From NCBI RefSeq assembly GCF_008370045.1, contig NZ_VOBN01000001.1, positions 930,001 to 994,000 on the forward strand: a DNA stretch of 64,000 nucleotides, read 5' to 3'. Under the pieces are notes generated by a model, which was not told the DNA's origin, searched no databases, and saw only the letters and a program-made list of their open reading frames with translations. A program made the translations under genes and the position numbers. Shown piece by piece: positions 9,127 through 17,045 of this stretch. The stretch's first letter is position 1; every line of letters starts with the position of its first letter. The stretch is from Pseudomonas sp. ANT_J12 (GTDB lineage Bacteria > Pseudomonadota > Gammaproteobacteria > Pseudomonadales > Pseudomonadaceae).

Positions 9127-10038
9127 TCAGAGGGCGTACTTCTGCAAATTCCCCATCATCTCCTTCAACGCTTCGATGTTGTCCTTCGGATGCGCCGCGC
9201 CTTCGAAATCACAAATCTGCTGCCAATGCGCCGCCACGTCTTCCGGCGAAAAACCCACACGCGGATCAAACCCGGCACCGAGGCTGCGCTCCCAACGGAC
9301 CTTGCCCATCCAGCCGCCACCCACTTCAAACAACCCCGACGTTTCCTGGCAATGCTCACTGGCCAAATACACCACCAGCGGGCTGACCAGTTCCGGCTTG
9401 AGTTGTTCGAACACCTGCGGCGGGATCAGGCCTTCGGTCATGCGCGTGCCGCCGGTGGGGGCGATGGCGTTGACCAGGATGTTGTTCTTGCGGCCTTCGA
9501 TGGCCAGGGTGCGGGTCAGGCCGTAGAGGCCGAGTTTGGCCATGCCGTAGTTGGACTGGCCGAAGTTGCCGTAGATGCCGGAAGTCGAGGCCGTGAAAAT
9601 CACGCGGCCGTAGTTTTGCTCGCGCATATGCGGCCATGCCGCGCGGGTGACTTTATAGGCGCCTTCGACGTGGACGCGGTAAACCAGGTCCCAGTCGGCG
9701 TCGTCCATTTTGTGGAAGGTCTTGTCCCGCAGGATCCCGGCGTTGTTGACCACGACATCGACACGGCCGAAGACGTCGAGGGCGTTTTGTACGAGTTTGT
9801 CGCCGTCGGTGACGGAGTCGTGGTTGGCCTCGGCCGTGCCGCCGGCCTCGCGGATTTCGGCGACCACACGGTCCGCCGCCGACGCGTTGGCACCTTCTCC
9901 CTGAGCCGTGCCGCCGAGATCGTTGACCAACACTTTCGCGCCCTGTTTGGCGAACAGCAACGCATGCGCCCGCCCGAGACCGCCGCCAGCGCCAGTGATG
10001 ATCACGACTTTATCTTCGAAGCGCACAGACTCATTCAT
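9127..10038 (-). CDS. SDR-family (3R)-hydroxyacyl-CoA dehydrogenase-like oxidoreductase
   Basis: This 303-residue short-chain dehydrogenase carries the NAD(P)-binding TGAGGGLGRAHAL (residues 15-27), VNNAG, and the YGMAK catalytic Tyr-Lys pair. The VLVNDLGG motif, the RDKTFHKMDDADWDLVYRVH stretch and the C-terminal extension place it with the dehydrogenase domain of peroxisomal multifunctional enzyme 2, which oxidises (3R)-hydroxyacyl-CoA in beta-oxidation. The ATG at 10038 is preceded by TGGAG. It is the last gene of a minus-strand group with an alpha/beta hydrolase and a class II aldolase, separated from them by a REP pair. The substrate is not known from the sequence. Confidence 0.82.
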   Translation of the reverse strand: MNESVRFEDKVVIITGAGGGLGRAHALLFAKQGAKVLVNDLGGTAQGEGANASAADRVVAEIREAGGTAEANHDSVTDGDKLVQNALDVFGRVDVVVNNAGILRDKTFHKMDDADWDLVYRVHVEGAYKVTRAAWPHMREQNYGRVIFTASTSGIYGNFGQSNYGMAKLGLYGLTRTLAIEGRKNNILVNAIAPTGGTRMTEGLIPPQVFEQLKPELVSPLVVYLASEHCQETSGLFEVGGGWMGKVRWERSLGAGFDPRVGFSPEDVAAHWQQICDFEGAAHPKDNIEALKEMMGNLQKYAL

Positions 10039-10168
10039 GGGGGGACTCCAGCAGGCCTAAGGGACGATGACCTCGAGTGTCAGGCACGGGGCGGCGGGTC
10101 ACAATCAAGACGAGGTGGCTGAATGGTGTGCGATAAGGCTGGGGGATGATGAAGTGAATGCTGCGAAA

Positions 10169-10264
10169 CCTGTAGGAGCAAAGCTTGCTCGCGAAAGCGT
10201 CGTGTCAGCCAACATCATCGTTGAATGTGCCGCCGTCTTCGCGAGCAAGCTTTGCTCCTACAGG
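10169..10264. repeat. Inverted REP pair
   Basis: CCTGTAGGAGCAAAGCTTGC and its inverse GCAAGCTTTGCTCCTACAGG face each other across about 55 bp. The interior (GTCAGCCAACATCATCGTTG) is shared with the array at 5086-5398. Confidence 0.88.
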
Positions 10265-10272
10265 GATTGGGG

Positions 10273-11175
10273 TCAGGAACACGCCCGCTTGAGCGGCGCC
10301 GACACCTGCCGATCCCGAAACTCAAGGTAGTGCTTGAGCACCTGCCCCGGCGCTTCGGTCTGCGGGTAGTGACCAATGCCCGGCAGCAGCACCGTATCGG
10401 GGTTGGGGATCAGCTCCCGATAACGCTCGACCATGTGCGCGCCGGAGATCGGATCGACCTCGCCATCAATCACCCGCAACGGCACTTCGCCGCGCTGCAT
10501 GGCGCTGACCCAGCGATCACGCTGCACCCGTCGCTCCGGGATATAACCGATCAATTTATGCATGATCCGCGGCCCGCGATTGCTGTCGATCAGGCTCCAG
10601 AAATCATCCATTTCGCTTTCCGTGGGCCAGGTCTGGGGACCGAAGATCTGGCGGAAACTTTTCACCAGTGCGTCACGGGTAAAGGCACGACCGATCATCC
10701 AGCCCAATGGGCTGAGCAGGAGTTTCTGCGTCAGCAACGGGCGATGGGTTTCGGGAAACAAGCCCCCGTTGAGGAACACGCAACTGGCGATATTTACCTG
10801 CGCCTCATGGTGCCGGGCCAGCAACTCCTGGGCCACGCTGTCGCCGTAATCGTGGGCCAGCAGGTGCACCGGCTGCTCGATTTCCAGATGCGCCAACAAG
10901 GCCTGTTGCAAATCGGCTTGCTCCAGCAGGCTGTATTCGTGGTTCACCGGTTTGGCCGAGTCGCCGAAGCCGAGCATGTCGCAAGCGATCACTCGATAGC
11001 GCTGGGTAAGCGGCTGCCAAAGGTAATGCCAGTCCCAACTGGCGGTTGGAAAACCGTGGATCAGCAGGAGCGGCTCGCCCTGCCCGGCCGTCCAGTAACG
11101 GATGGCCTGGCCACGGAATACGAACGTCTGGCCGCGCTTGCGCCAGACACACAGCGGGATCTCGGCGAGTGGCAT
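10273..11175 (-). CDS. Alpha/beta-fold hydrolase, MEST-like
   Basis: The protein has 300 residues with an alpha/beta-hydrolase core: an oxyanion-side HGFPTASWDW motif near residue 40, and a nucleophile elbow LLAHDYGDSVAQE where Asp takes the place usual for haloalkane and epoxide hydrolases. A late GIGHYPQTEAP supplies the catalytic His. The HDYGD elbow is characteristic of the MEST/PEG1 branch, whose substrate is unknown. Its ATG shares one base with the stop codon of the upstream class II aldolase gene (TGATG at 11173-11177), so the two are translationally coupled. Confidence 0.8.
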   Translation of the reverse strand: MPLAEIPLCVWRKRGQTFVFRGQAIRYWTAGQGEPLLLIHGFPTASWDWHYLWQPLTQRYRVIACDMLGFGDSAKPVNHEYSLLEQADLQQALLAHLEIEQPVHLLAHDYGDSVAQELLARHHEAQVNIASCVFLNGGLFPETHRPLLTQKLLLSPLGWMIGRAFTRDALVKSFRQIFGPQTWPTESEMDDFWSLIDSNRGPRIMHKLIGYIPERRVQRDRWVSAMQRGEVPLRVIDGEVDPISGAHMVERYRELIPNPDTVLLPGIGHYPQTEAPGQVLKHYLEFRDRQVSAPLKRACS

Positions 11176-11957
11176 CAGAGTTTATAACCCGGGTCTTGTT
11201 TATCGAGTTTGCGCAGCAGCGCCGGCCAGGCCAGCGCGCCACCCATCCCTTGTGCGCTTTTGGTGACGCCGGCGATCATCGCCTTGGCGCCCGCCAGAAT
11301 CTGCGGTTCGATGGCGATCAGCTCGGCGCCACCGTTCTGCGCCAGCACCTGGATATCGCAGGCGCGCTGGAAGGTGAACATCATCAAAAAGGTGTCGGCG
11401 ATGGTGCTGCCACAGGTCAGCAGCCCGTGGTTGTGCAGCATCAGGAAATTGTTTTCACCGAGGTCGGCTTGCCGCCGCGCTTTCTCTTCGTGGTTCAGCG
11501 CCACCCCTTCGTAGGCGTGATACGCCAGGCTCGAGAGCACGAACAACGACTGCTGGCTGATCGGCAGGATGCCCTGCTTCTGCGCCGACACTGCTACGCC
11601 GGCAGCGGTGTGGGTATGCAGCACGCAGACCACGTCGTGACGCACTTCATGCACGGCGCTGTGGATGGTGTAGCCCGCCGGATTGATCTCATAAGGGCTG
11701 TCCATCAGCTTGTTGCCGGCCTGATCGACCTTGACCAGGCTTGATGCGGTGATCTCGTGGAACATCAGCCCGAACGGGTTGATCAGAAAGTCTTCGGTGC
11801 CGGGCACCTTGGCCGAAATATGGGTGAAGATCAGATCATCCCAGCCATGGGAGGCGACCAGGCGATAACAGGCGGCGAGGTCGACGCGGGTCTGCCACTC
11901 GGCGGCACTGACCTGGTCTTTGACACTGTAGGGCGATTGGACGGGGGCAACACTCAC
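11175..11957 (-). CDS. Class II aldolase/adducin family protein
   Basis: The domain is the zinc-dependent class II aldolase fold: metal-binding HTHT and LHNHG motifs and an early GWDDLIFTHIS segment. Relatives act on sugar phosphates, but many of the HTHTAAGVAVSA type have no assigned substrate. I choose the GTG at 11957 (260 residues), because a perfect AGGAGG lies eight bases before it. A frame-open GTG at 11993 would add 12 residues that contain this ribosome-binding site. The gene heads the minus-strand set aldolase, hydrolase, SDR, which suggests a small catabolic route for an unknown compound. Confidence 0.8.
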   Translation of the reverse strand: MSVAPVQSPYSVKDQVSAAEWQTRVDLAACYRLVASHGWDDLIFTHISAKVPGTEDFLINPFGLMFHEITASSLVKVDQAGNKLMDSPYEINPAGYTIHSAVHEVRHDVVCVLHTHTAAGVAVSAQKQGILPISQQSLFVLSSLAYHAYEGVALNHEEKARRQADLGENNFLMLHNHGLLTCGSTIADTFLMMFTFQRACDIQVLAQNGGAELIAIEPQILAGAKAMIAGVTKSAQGMGGALAWPALLRKLDKQDPGYKL

Positions 11958-12091
11958 GGCAAGAACCTCCTGGTTTTTATTATTTTTGCTCACGTGTCAG
12001 CAGTCTAGTCAGCCCTCGGGGATCGTGTAGTTGCATTCGCAGCCAGCTTGATGGCCGAGCGAGTCAGAGACGCCAGGACCTTGGATCCATG

Positions 12092-12778
12092 TCAAAGCAC
12101 CGACGCCAACAAGGGGGCCGCGAACAGATTCAGCAACCCCGTCAGAACCATGACCAACCCTGCGACAGAGCCCTCCTCACCGCCGACTTCATGGGCCCGG
12201 CTGACCCCGGCACCGTGAGCCCCGACGCCAAACAAGGCGCCCCGCGCCAGGGCACTGCGCAGGGGCAACCACTTGAGCAGGATCCCGCCGAGCATCGCCC
12301 CGATGACCCCGGTAAACATCACAAACACCGCGGTCAGTTCCGGTACGCCGCCGAGGTCGTGGGCCAGTGGCATGGCAAAGGGCGTGGTGATCGAACGCGG
12401 CACCAGCGACATCGTCACCGAACTGTCCAGCGCCAGCGCCTTGGCCAATCCGAACGAACTGCCGATGGACGCCACACTGCCCGCCAGCATCCCGAGCGAC
12501 AGCGCCGACCAATGCCGCGCCAGCATTTGCCGCTGCTGCCAGATCGGCACCGCGAAGGCCACAGTGACCGGGCCCAGCACCCGCATCAGCCAATGGGTGT
12601 TGCTCGAATATTCGGCATAAGCGGTGTGCAGCGGCACGGCGAGGGCCAGCAACAGCGCCGGGACCAGGATCAGCGGCGACAGCAGATAACGGCCGGTTCG
12701 CCGGTAGATCCAGCGACTGAACAAATACGCCAGCAACGTGAAGGCCAGCCAGAACATCGGCATCCACTCAAGCTTCAT
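12092..12778 (-). CDS. lrgB: LrgB/CidB family membrane protein
   Basis: This 228-residue hydrophobic protein has multiple predicted membrane spans and the LrgB signature region (SVTMSLVPRSITTPFAMPLA, then LTAVFVMFTGVIGAMLGG, then GVGAHGAGVSRA). LrgB/CidB proteins work with the holin-like LrgA/CidA. Functions proposed in other bacteria include control of murein hydrolase export, cell death, and pyruvate or glycolate transport. Its start overlaps the end of the upstream lrgA by 11 bp, as expected for a coupled pair. Confidence 0.88.
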   Translation of the reverse strand: MKLEWMPMFWLAFTLLAYLFSRWIYRRTGRYLLSPLILVPALLLALAVPLHTAYAEYSSNTHWLMRVLGPVTVAFAVPIWQQRQMLARHWSALSLGMLAGSVASIGSSFGLAKALALDSSVTMSLVPRSITTPFAMPLAHDLGGVPELTAVFVMFTGVIGAMLGGILLKWLPLRSALARGALFGVGAHGAGVSRAHEVGGEEGSVAGLVMVLTGLLNLFAAPLLASVL

Positions 12779-13154
12779 GGGACCTCCGCATGCGTACCGC
12801 CCACTCCACGGTAAACGCCGTCACCAGCATCACCGTCAGCGTGCTGACTCCAATCACCAACAGAATCCGCCAGCCGTCGTCGCGCATGAGGCCTCCGTAA
12901 TCGAGCAGGCTCATCAACGCGGGAATAAGGAACAACAGCATCTCCGCCATCAACAACCCGGCGCCCAGTTGCAACGCCGCCGGTTTGACCCAACCGAACG
13001 CGAACGCCAGCAGCAGCAACGCCATGCCGATCACACCCCCGGGGATCGGCCAGGAAAACCAGGCGGCCAATTGACAGCCGAGCAGGTAGATCGCCAGCAA
13101 CACGGCCAGCTCGGCGATCAGTCGCGACAGGTATTTAACGGTGGTTGATTTCAT
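12768..13154 (-). CDS. lrgA: CidA/LrgA family holin-like protein
   Basis: A small four-span membrane protein (128 residues) with the CidA/LrgA pattern LLAIYLLGCQLAAWFSWPIP followed by GGVIGMALLLLAF. The ATG at 13154 is preferred over an in-frame GTG at 13169, because GAGGA lies eight bases before the ATG and inside the longer version. It is the first gene of the lrgAB pair. The adjacent LysR gene is transcribed divergently from a gap of only 96 bp, the common arrangement for a CidR-like activator and its target. Confidence 0.87.
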   Translation of the reverse strand: MKSTTVKYLSRLIAELAVLLAIYLLGCQLAAWFSWPIPGGVIGMALLLLAFAFGWVKPAALQLGAGLLMAEMLLFLIPALMSLLDYGGLMRDDGWRILLVIGVSTLTVMLVTAFTVEWAVRMRRSHEA

Positions 13155-13250
13155 GGTTTCGGTCCTCACAGGCGCTCATTTTACGGAGCGGGCTGCCATC
13201 CCCGAAGCGAATTGTTAGACTTGAAGCCATTCCAAAACGGAATCCGTACC

Positions 13251-14147
13251 ATGGAATTCAAGCAGCTACGCAGCTTCATCGAAGTGATGCGCCAGGGTGG
13301 TTTCACCCAGGCCGCCAAGACCTTGCACATCAGCCAATCGGCGGTGAGCAAGCAAGTCGCACAGCTTGAGCAAAGCCTCGGCACCCCGCTGCTCGAACGC
13401 CTCGGCTCGCAGTTACGCCTGACCGCCGCCGGCAGCGTGGTGCTGCAACGGGCCGAAGGCATGCTGAGACTGCGCAATGAGTTGCTCAGCGAGCTGGATG
13501 ACTTGAGCCAACTGGCCCGTGGGGAATTGCGCCTGGGGTTGCCGCTGCTGGGCAGTGACGCGTTGTTCGCCGGATTGTTCGCCGAGTACCGGCGGCGCTA
13601 CCCGAACATCAACATTCATCTGCTTGAAGGCGGCAGCCGGAACATCGAACAAGCGGTGCTGAGCGGCGAACTGGAACTGGGCGGCAGTCTGCTGCCGAAG
13701 GATCCGCAATTCGCTTTTCAACCGTTCTGCGATGAACCGTTGGACGCGCTGCTGCCAGCCGATCATCCGCTGGCCACCAAGACCGCGATTGGGCTGGAGG
13801 AACTGGCTGACACGCCGTTCCTGCTGTATCAGCGCAGCTTTGTGCTCAATGACCGTTTGCTGCAAGCCTGCCAACAGATGGGATTCACGCCCAGGGAAGG
13901 CGGGCGCAGCGGCCAGGCGGATTTTCTCGCGGCGCTGGTGGCCGCCGGGCAAGGCGTGGTGCTGTTGCCCAGCGTGGTGGCGCGGGGGCTGGTGCGGCCA
14001 GGCGTGGTGCGCCTGACCCTGAACGCGCCGGCCTATCTACGCTGGGACATTGCCTTTATCTGGCGCCAGGGTGCGTACCTGTCAAAAGCCGCCCAGGCTT
14101 GGCTCGCGCTGCTGCGTGAGCATCCGGTCAGCCGCGCAGAGCCGTGA
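13251..14147 (+). CDS. LysR-family regulator divergent from lrgAB
   Basis: A 298-residue LysR-type regulator. The N-terminal winged helix-turn-helix (MEFKQLRSFIEVMRQGGFTQ, then AAKTLHISQSAVSKQVAQLE) is followed by the effector-binding domain from about residue 90. The start at 13251 matches the family; the frame is open 13 codons upstream without a good ribosome-binding site. Its position opposite lrgAB suggests it controls that pair, as CidR does in Gram-positive bacteria, but this is by analogy. The last 20 bp overlap the end of the convergent flavodoxin gene. Confidence 0.86.
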   Translation: MEFKQLRSFIEVMRQGGFTQAAKTLHISQSAVSKQVAQLEQSLGTPLLERLGSQLRLTAAGSVVLQRAEGMLRLRNELLSELDDLSQLARGELRLGLPLLGSDALFAGLFAEYRRRYPNINIHLLEGGSRNIEQAVLSGELELGGSLLPKDPQFAFQPFCDEPLDALLPADHPLATKTAIGLEELADTPFLLYQRSFVLNDRLLQACQQMGFTPREGGRSGQADFLAALVAAGQGVVLLPSVVARGLVRPGVVRLTLNAPAYLRWDIAFIWRQGAYLSKAAQAWLALLREHPVSRAEP

Positions 14148-14583
14148 TCAGCTCCGCCAGCCAAGGCTCGGCGTCGGTTTCCGGCGTGACGCTTTCGCTG
14201 GCATCCAGGCGCAGCATCGGCAACGCCTCGCGCAGGCCCAGCTCACCGAACAATTCGCGTATCTGCTCACCGCCGCCGCAGAAGGTGTCGCCATAGCTCG
14301 CATCGCCCAGACCGATCACCGCACCGGGCAAACCGCGCCAGGCGGCAGGCAACTGGTCACGAATCGTCGAGTACAGCGGTTGCAGGTTGTCCGGCAGTTC
14401 ACCCATGCCCGTGGTCGAGGTCACGGCCAGGAAGGCTTCGGGGCCGAAGGCCTGAATGTCCGCCAGGCTCGCGCGGGGGTTGTGCCAGGTCTCGAAACCG
14501 GCTTCTTTCAAAATAATCGCAGCGTGCCGGGCGACTTCTTCGGCCGTGCCGTACACCGAGCCGGAAAGGATGGCGACTTTCAT
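14128..14583 (-). CDS. Flavodoxin (MioC-like)
   Basis: A 151-residue short flavodoxin. The phosphate-binding loop LSGSVYGTAEE lies at the N-terminus, followed by TSTTGMGELPDN and GLGDASYGDTFCGG, the loops that hold FMN. The true start is the ATG at 14583; the upstream in-frame extension to 14634 covers the promoter region. Such proteins are one-electron carriers in the cytoplasm. It lies head-to-head with the LOV photoreceptor gene across 151 bp, and it ends inside the LysR gene. Confidence 0.88.
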   Translation of the reverse strand: MKVAILSGSVYGTAEEVARHAAIILKEAGFETWHNPRASLADIQAFGPEAFLAVTSTTGMGELPDNLQPLYSTIRDQLPAAWRGLPGAVIGLGDASYGDTFCGGGEQIRELFGELGLREALPMLRLDASESVTPETDAEPWLAELITALRG

Positions 14584-14674
14584 CAATCTGTTCCTGATGC
14601 TGTAAAAGACGGGGGATATTAACAGCACCGGCAAAAAACCCGGCGATGGCCGCTCAATTCGTGCTGGTGGCCAG

Positions 14675-14702
14675 TAGACAGCTCATTTTGTTCTTCTAGA
14701 AT
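14675..14702 (+). promoter_or_regulatory. Candidate sigma-70 promoter of the LOV gene
   Basis: TAGACA (14675-14680) and TAGAAT (14697-14702) are 16 bp apart, 33 bp upstream of the LOV start codon. I looked for the published PplR direct repeat T(G/A)TACA-N12-TGTA(C/T)A here and did not find it. Confidence 0.45.
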
Positions 14703-14734
14703 GCAGCCCCCAAACATTCAGAAAGGACTCTCTG

Positions 14735-15211
14735 ATGATCAACGCTCAATTGCTGCAACTGGTGGTCAACGCTTCCAATGACGGCATCGTGATTGCCGAA
14801 AAGGAAGGCGAGCAAGACAACATCCTGATTTACGTCAACCCGGCCTTCGAACGCATGACCGGTTACACCAGCGAAGAAATCCTCTACCAGGATTGCCGCT
14901 TCCTGCAAGCCGGCGACCGGGATCAAGAGGCGTTGGGGGTGATTCGTGCCGCGCTGGAGAACGGTGGCTCGTGCCGTGAAGTGCTGCGCAACTACCGCAA
15001 GGACGGCACGCCGTTCTGGAATGAGCTGTCCCTTTCGACGGTTAAAAACGAAAGTGACGGACAAACGTATATTGTCGGTGTACAAAAAGATGTGACCGTT
15101 CAAGTCAAGGCACAGCAGCGGGTAGCGCTACTCGAAATGCAAGTCGCTGAATTGCAGGCCGAGCTGGCTGCGCTCAAAACGACGAACGGCGAAAACAAAA
15201 CAACGAATTAA
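14735..15211 (+). CDS. Short LOV blue-light photoreceptor
   Basis: This 158-residue protein is a LOV-type PAS domain with short flanking helices and no output domain. The flavin-adduct motif is YQDCRFLQ with the photoactive cysteine at residue 54. Other LOV landmarks are ASNDGIVIAE, VNPAFERMTGY, NYRKDG.PFWNEL and GVQKDVT. A C-terminal coiled-coil-like helix (residues about 120-150) would support dimerisation. The start MINAQLLQ and the overall plan match the P. putida PpSB1-LOV and PpSB2-LOV proteins, whose photoadduct lifetimes differ widely. In P. putida KT2440 these photoreceptors sit beside LitR-type regulator genes and are needed for light-induced transcription. The same pairing is seen here with the gene at 15875-16852. 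Confidence 0.93.
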   Translation: MINAQLLQLVVNASNDGIVIAEKEGEQDNILIYVNPAFERMTGYTSEEILYQDCRFLQAGDRDQEALGVIRAALENGGSCREVLRNYRKDGTPFWNELSLSTVKNESDGQTYIVGVQKDVTVQVKAQQRVALLEMQVAELQAELAALKTTNGENKTTN

Positions 15212-15871
15212 TTGTCATTAACTACAATCACCGATGACTTTGTAACTTTTATTTACGAGCAAGCCATGCAACGCGACGCACTCCTGACCCAGGATGAGCT
15301 GGATTTTATCCAGACCATGCAGCACAACCCGCAGCTCAATGTGCGGGATGCAACGTCGAGCCTGCTCGTTAATGGTGGATCGCAGATCCGTGACCTGCTC
15401 ACACGCCTTGCCGCGCATGAGCAGGTCACCATCCAGGCCAACTTCGAAAATCAGCAAATGACCTTCCCGCTGCACCTGGTGGAAGACGAGTTCCATGCGC
15501 TGCATTTGCGCTTGGGCGTGCCGAGTATTTTTGAAGATGGGCCGATGGTCCGGCCATGGCGCCTGACGCTCGAAGAGCCGGTCGCGCTGGAGAATGCCAA
15601 GGGCCAGCCGGGCACGATGTGGGTGCACGAAGTGTCGTTCAAAGGGGTTTTGCTGGAAGTTCGCAACAAGACCAAGCCACCGAAGCATTTCGCGTTGTGG
15701 TTCAGCCCGTCAGGTTATGAGCGGATCGCGTTGCGCGGCACGTTCGAACGGGAAACCGAGCAAGGTTTCTTCGCCTATCAGCTTAGCCAGAGCGACAAGG
15801 ACGAAACCGAACGCCTGCGTCAGTTCATCCTCCAGCAACATCGCCTGACCCATCCCGCCCTGCACGTCTGA
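15212..15871 (+). CDS. Unrecognised soluble protein, possibly a degenerate PilZ-type domain
   Basis: The frame begins with a TTG directly after the LOV stop codon (219 residues). An ATG at 15266 would give 201 residues, and neither has a clear ribosome-binding site. I do not recognise the family with certainty. The C-terminal half has RPWR, then about 25 residues later VHEVSFKGVLLEV. This recalls the R...R and D-x-S-x-x-G motifs of PilZ c-di-GMP receptors, with Glu in place of Asp. The N-terminal half (QMTFPLHLVEDEFHALHLRL) could be the adjoining beta domain of YcgR-like proteins. Position immediately after the LOV gene, and convergence with the LitR-like gene 3 bp away, suggest a part in the light response; that is inference. 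Confidence 0.68.
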   Translation: MSLTTITDDFVTFIYEQAMQRDALLTQDELDFIQTMQHNPQLNVRDATSSLLVNGGSQIRDLLTRLAAHEQVTIQANFENQQMTFPLHLVEDEFHALHLRLGVPSIFEDGPMVRPWRLTLEEPVALENAKGQPGTMWVHEVSFKGVLLEVRNKTKPPKHFALWFSPSGYERIALRGTFERETEQGFFAYQLSQSDKDETERLRQFILQQHRLTHPALHV

Positions 15872-15874
15872 GCC

Positions 15875-16852
15875 TCAAGTATCCAGGTTGCCCGCCAGGA
15901 ACTGCTTCAGACGCTGTCGCATCAACAAGCCCTCGTTACCCAGACAACCAATCGACGTACCGGCCAGGCTGTCCTGTGCCAGGTCGGACGCATCACCGGC
16001 GAGCATCAGCCGGCAATCCAGGCTCAAGGCCAGGCGATTCAAGCGTCGCGGCAGCTCGGCAGCCGGTACGTGATTGGAAAACAGCACCAGTGCCAGCGGC
16101 TGGATTCTTTCGCAAACCAGGGTCAACTCATCGAAGGGCTGGCCGATCGTGAGCACCCGCACGCCCGAATCCATCCCGCTCAAATACAACGCGGCGACCA
16201 GCAATTCGAGTTCATGACACTGACCGGCCAGGGCGCTGACCACGATCCGGCGCTTTGAGGTATCACGGACCATCAACAGGCGCTGCGCCACGCGCGAGCG
16301 CAGAAACGCATCGAAGAACAACCATTCGCTGGTCTGGCCGAAGCTCTCCTGGCGCTGCAGCAGTTGCTTCCAGAGCGGCATCAGAATGTCCTGGAACACC
16401 ACGGGCAGCGAGTAACTGGAAAAGATCTGCCCGTAGACCCGCTCCAGCTGGACGTCGTCAAACCCGCTGACAGCGGCCTGGACCTGTTGCTGCCATTGGG
16501 CGTAGTCGGCCAGCACGAGTTCATTGGGGATGATGTGCGAGAGCGCTTTGAGCGGCTCGGTCTTTGCCAGGATCTTGCCGACCTTGCTCACCGCCACACC
16601 GCGATCAATCCAGCCGAGGATGTTGCGCACCGTCTCGATATCGGTCATCGAGTACAGCCGATGCCCGCTTTCGGTGCGGGTCGGCTGGATCAGGCCATAA
16701 CGACGCTCCCATGCCCGCAAGGTGACCGGGTTGATGCCCGTCAGGCGTGCCACCTCTCGAATCGGAAAAAGCTCTTCCCGTTCCAGGGAAGCAGCTGGCA
16801 ACAAGCCAGGGACAACATCAGACAGAACAGGCATGGGGCGACGATCGTTCAT
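15875..16852 (-). CDS. LitR/CarH-like MerR-family regulator without B12-binding residues (class II LitR, PplR-like)
   Basis: I place the start at the ATG at 16852 (325 residues). A MerR winged helix (FPIREVARLTGINPVTLRAW, residues about 29-48) is followed by a CarH-like helical bundle and Rossmann fold. In AdoB12-dependent CarH/LitR the bundle carries W-x9-EH and the Rossmann domain carries E/D-x-H-x-x-G. Here the corresponding places read SEW and QCHELE, so the acidic residue, the EH histidine and the glycine are absent. This fits the class II LitR group (PplR1-3 of P. putida), which do not need B12 and depend on LOV partners. The neighbouring short LOV gene is the obvious partner. A promoter-like pair is seen at 16938-16966. 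Confidence 0.87.
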   Translation of the reverse strand: MNDRRPMPVLSDVVPGLLPAASLEREELFPIREVARLTGINPVTLRAWERRYGLIQPTRTESGHRLYSMTDIETVRNILGWIDRGVAVSKVGKILAKTEPLKALSHIIPNELVLADYAQWQQQVQAAVSGFDDVQLERVYGQIFSSYSLPVVFQDILMPLWKQLLQRQESFGQTSEWLFFDAFLRSRVAQRLLMVRDTSKRRIVVSALAGQCHELELLVAALYLSGMDSGVRVLTIGQPFDELTLVCERIQPLALVLFSNHVPAAELPRRLNRLALSLDCRLMLAGDASDLAQDSLAGTSIGCLGNEGLLMRQRLKQFLAGNLDT

Positions 16853-16937
16853 TGGATAAATTGGATCCCATTTAACGCCTATCCCCAGCAATCATTCAAG
16901 TTATTGATGGGTGACGAAAGTCTCTGGTGTAAATGTC

Positions 16938-16966
16938 AGATTAGGGAATAATCCTTGCTTGTCCAA
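16938..16966 (-). promoter_or_regulatory. Candidate sigma-70 promoter of the LitR-like gene
   Basis: Read on the minus strand, TTGGAC (16966-16961) and TAATCT (16943-16938) are separated by 17 bp, about 86 bp before the ATG at 16852. This is the best -35/-10 pair in the 193-bp divergent gap. No full copy of the PplR direct repeat overlaps it. Confidence 0.45.
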
Positions 16967-17024
16967 AGACGCAGCCCACTACCCCGGCGCTGTGACTGGC
17001 GAAACTCCTACCCGGAGCAACGCG

Positions 17025-17045
17025 TTTGTAATACGGAGATACAAA
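17025..17045. promoter_or_regulatory. Inverted repeat TTTGTA-N9-TACAAA abutting a start codon
   Basis: Two 6-bp arms (17025-17030 and 17040-17045) enclose ATACGGAGA, which contains the ribosome-binding site of the gene starting at 17046. It could be an operator or an RNA hairpin that covers the site. A chance occurrence is possible in so short an element. Confidence 0.3.

Noticed and set aside
14675..17045. Exact PplR direct repeat (T(G/A)TACA-N12-TGTA(C/T)A) in the light cassette
   Set aside because: The only full TGTACA I noticed lies inside the LOV coding region, without a second half-site at the required spacing.
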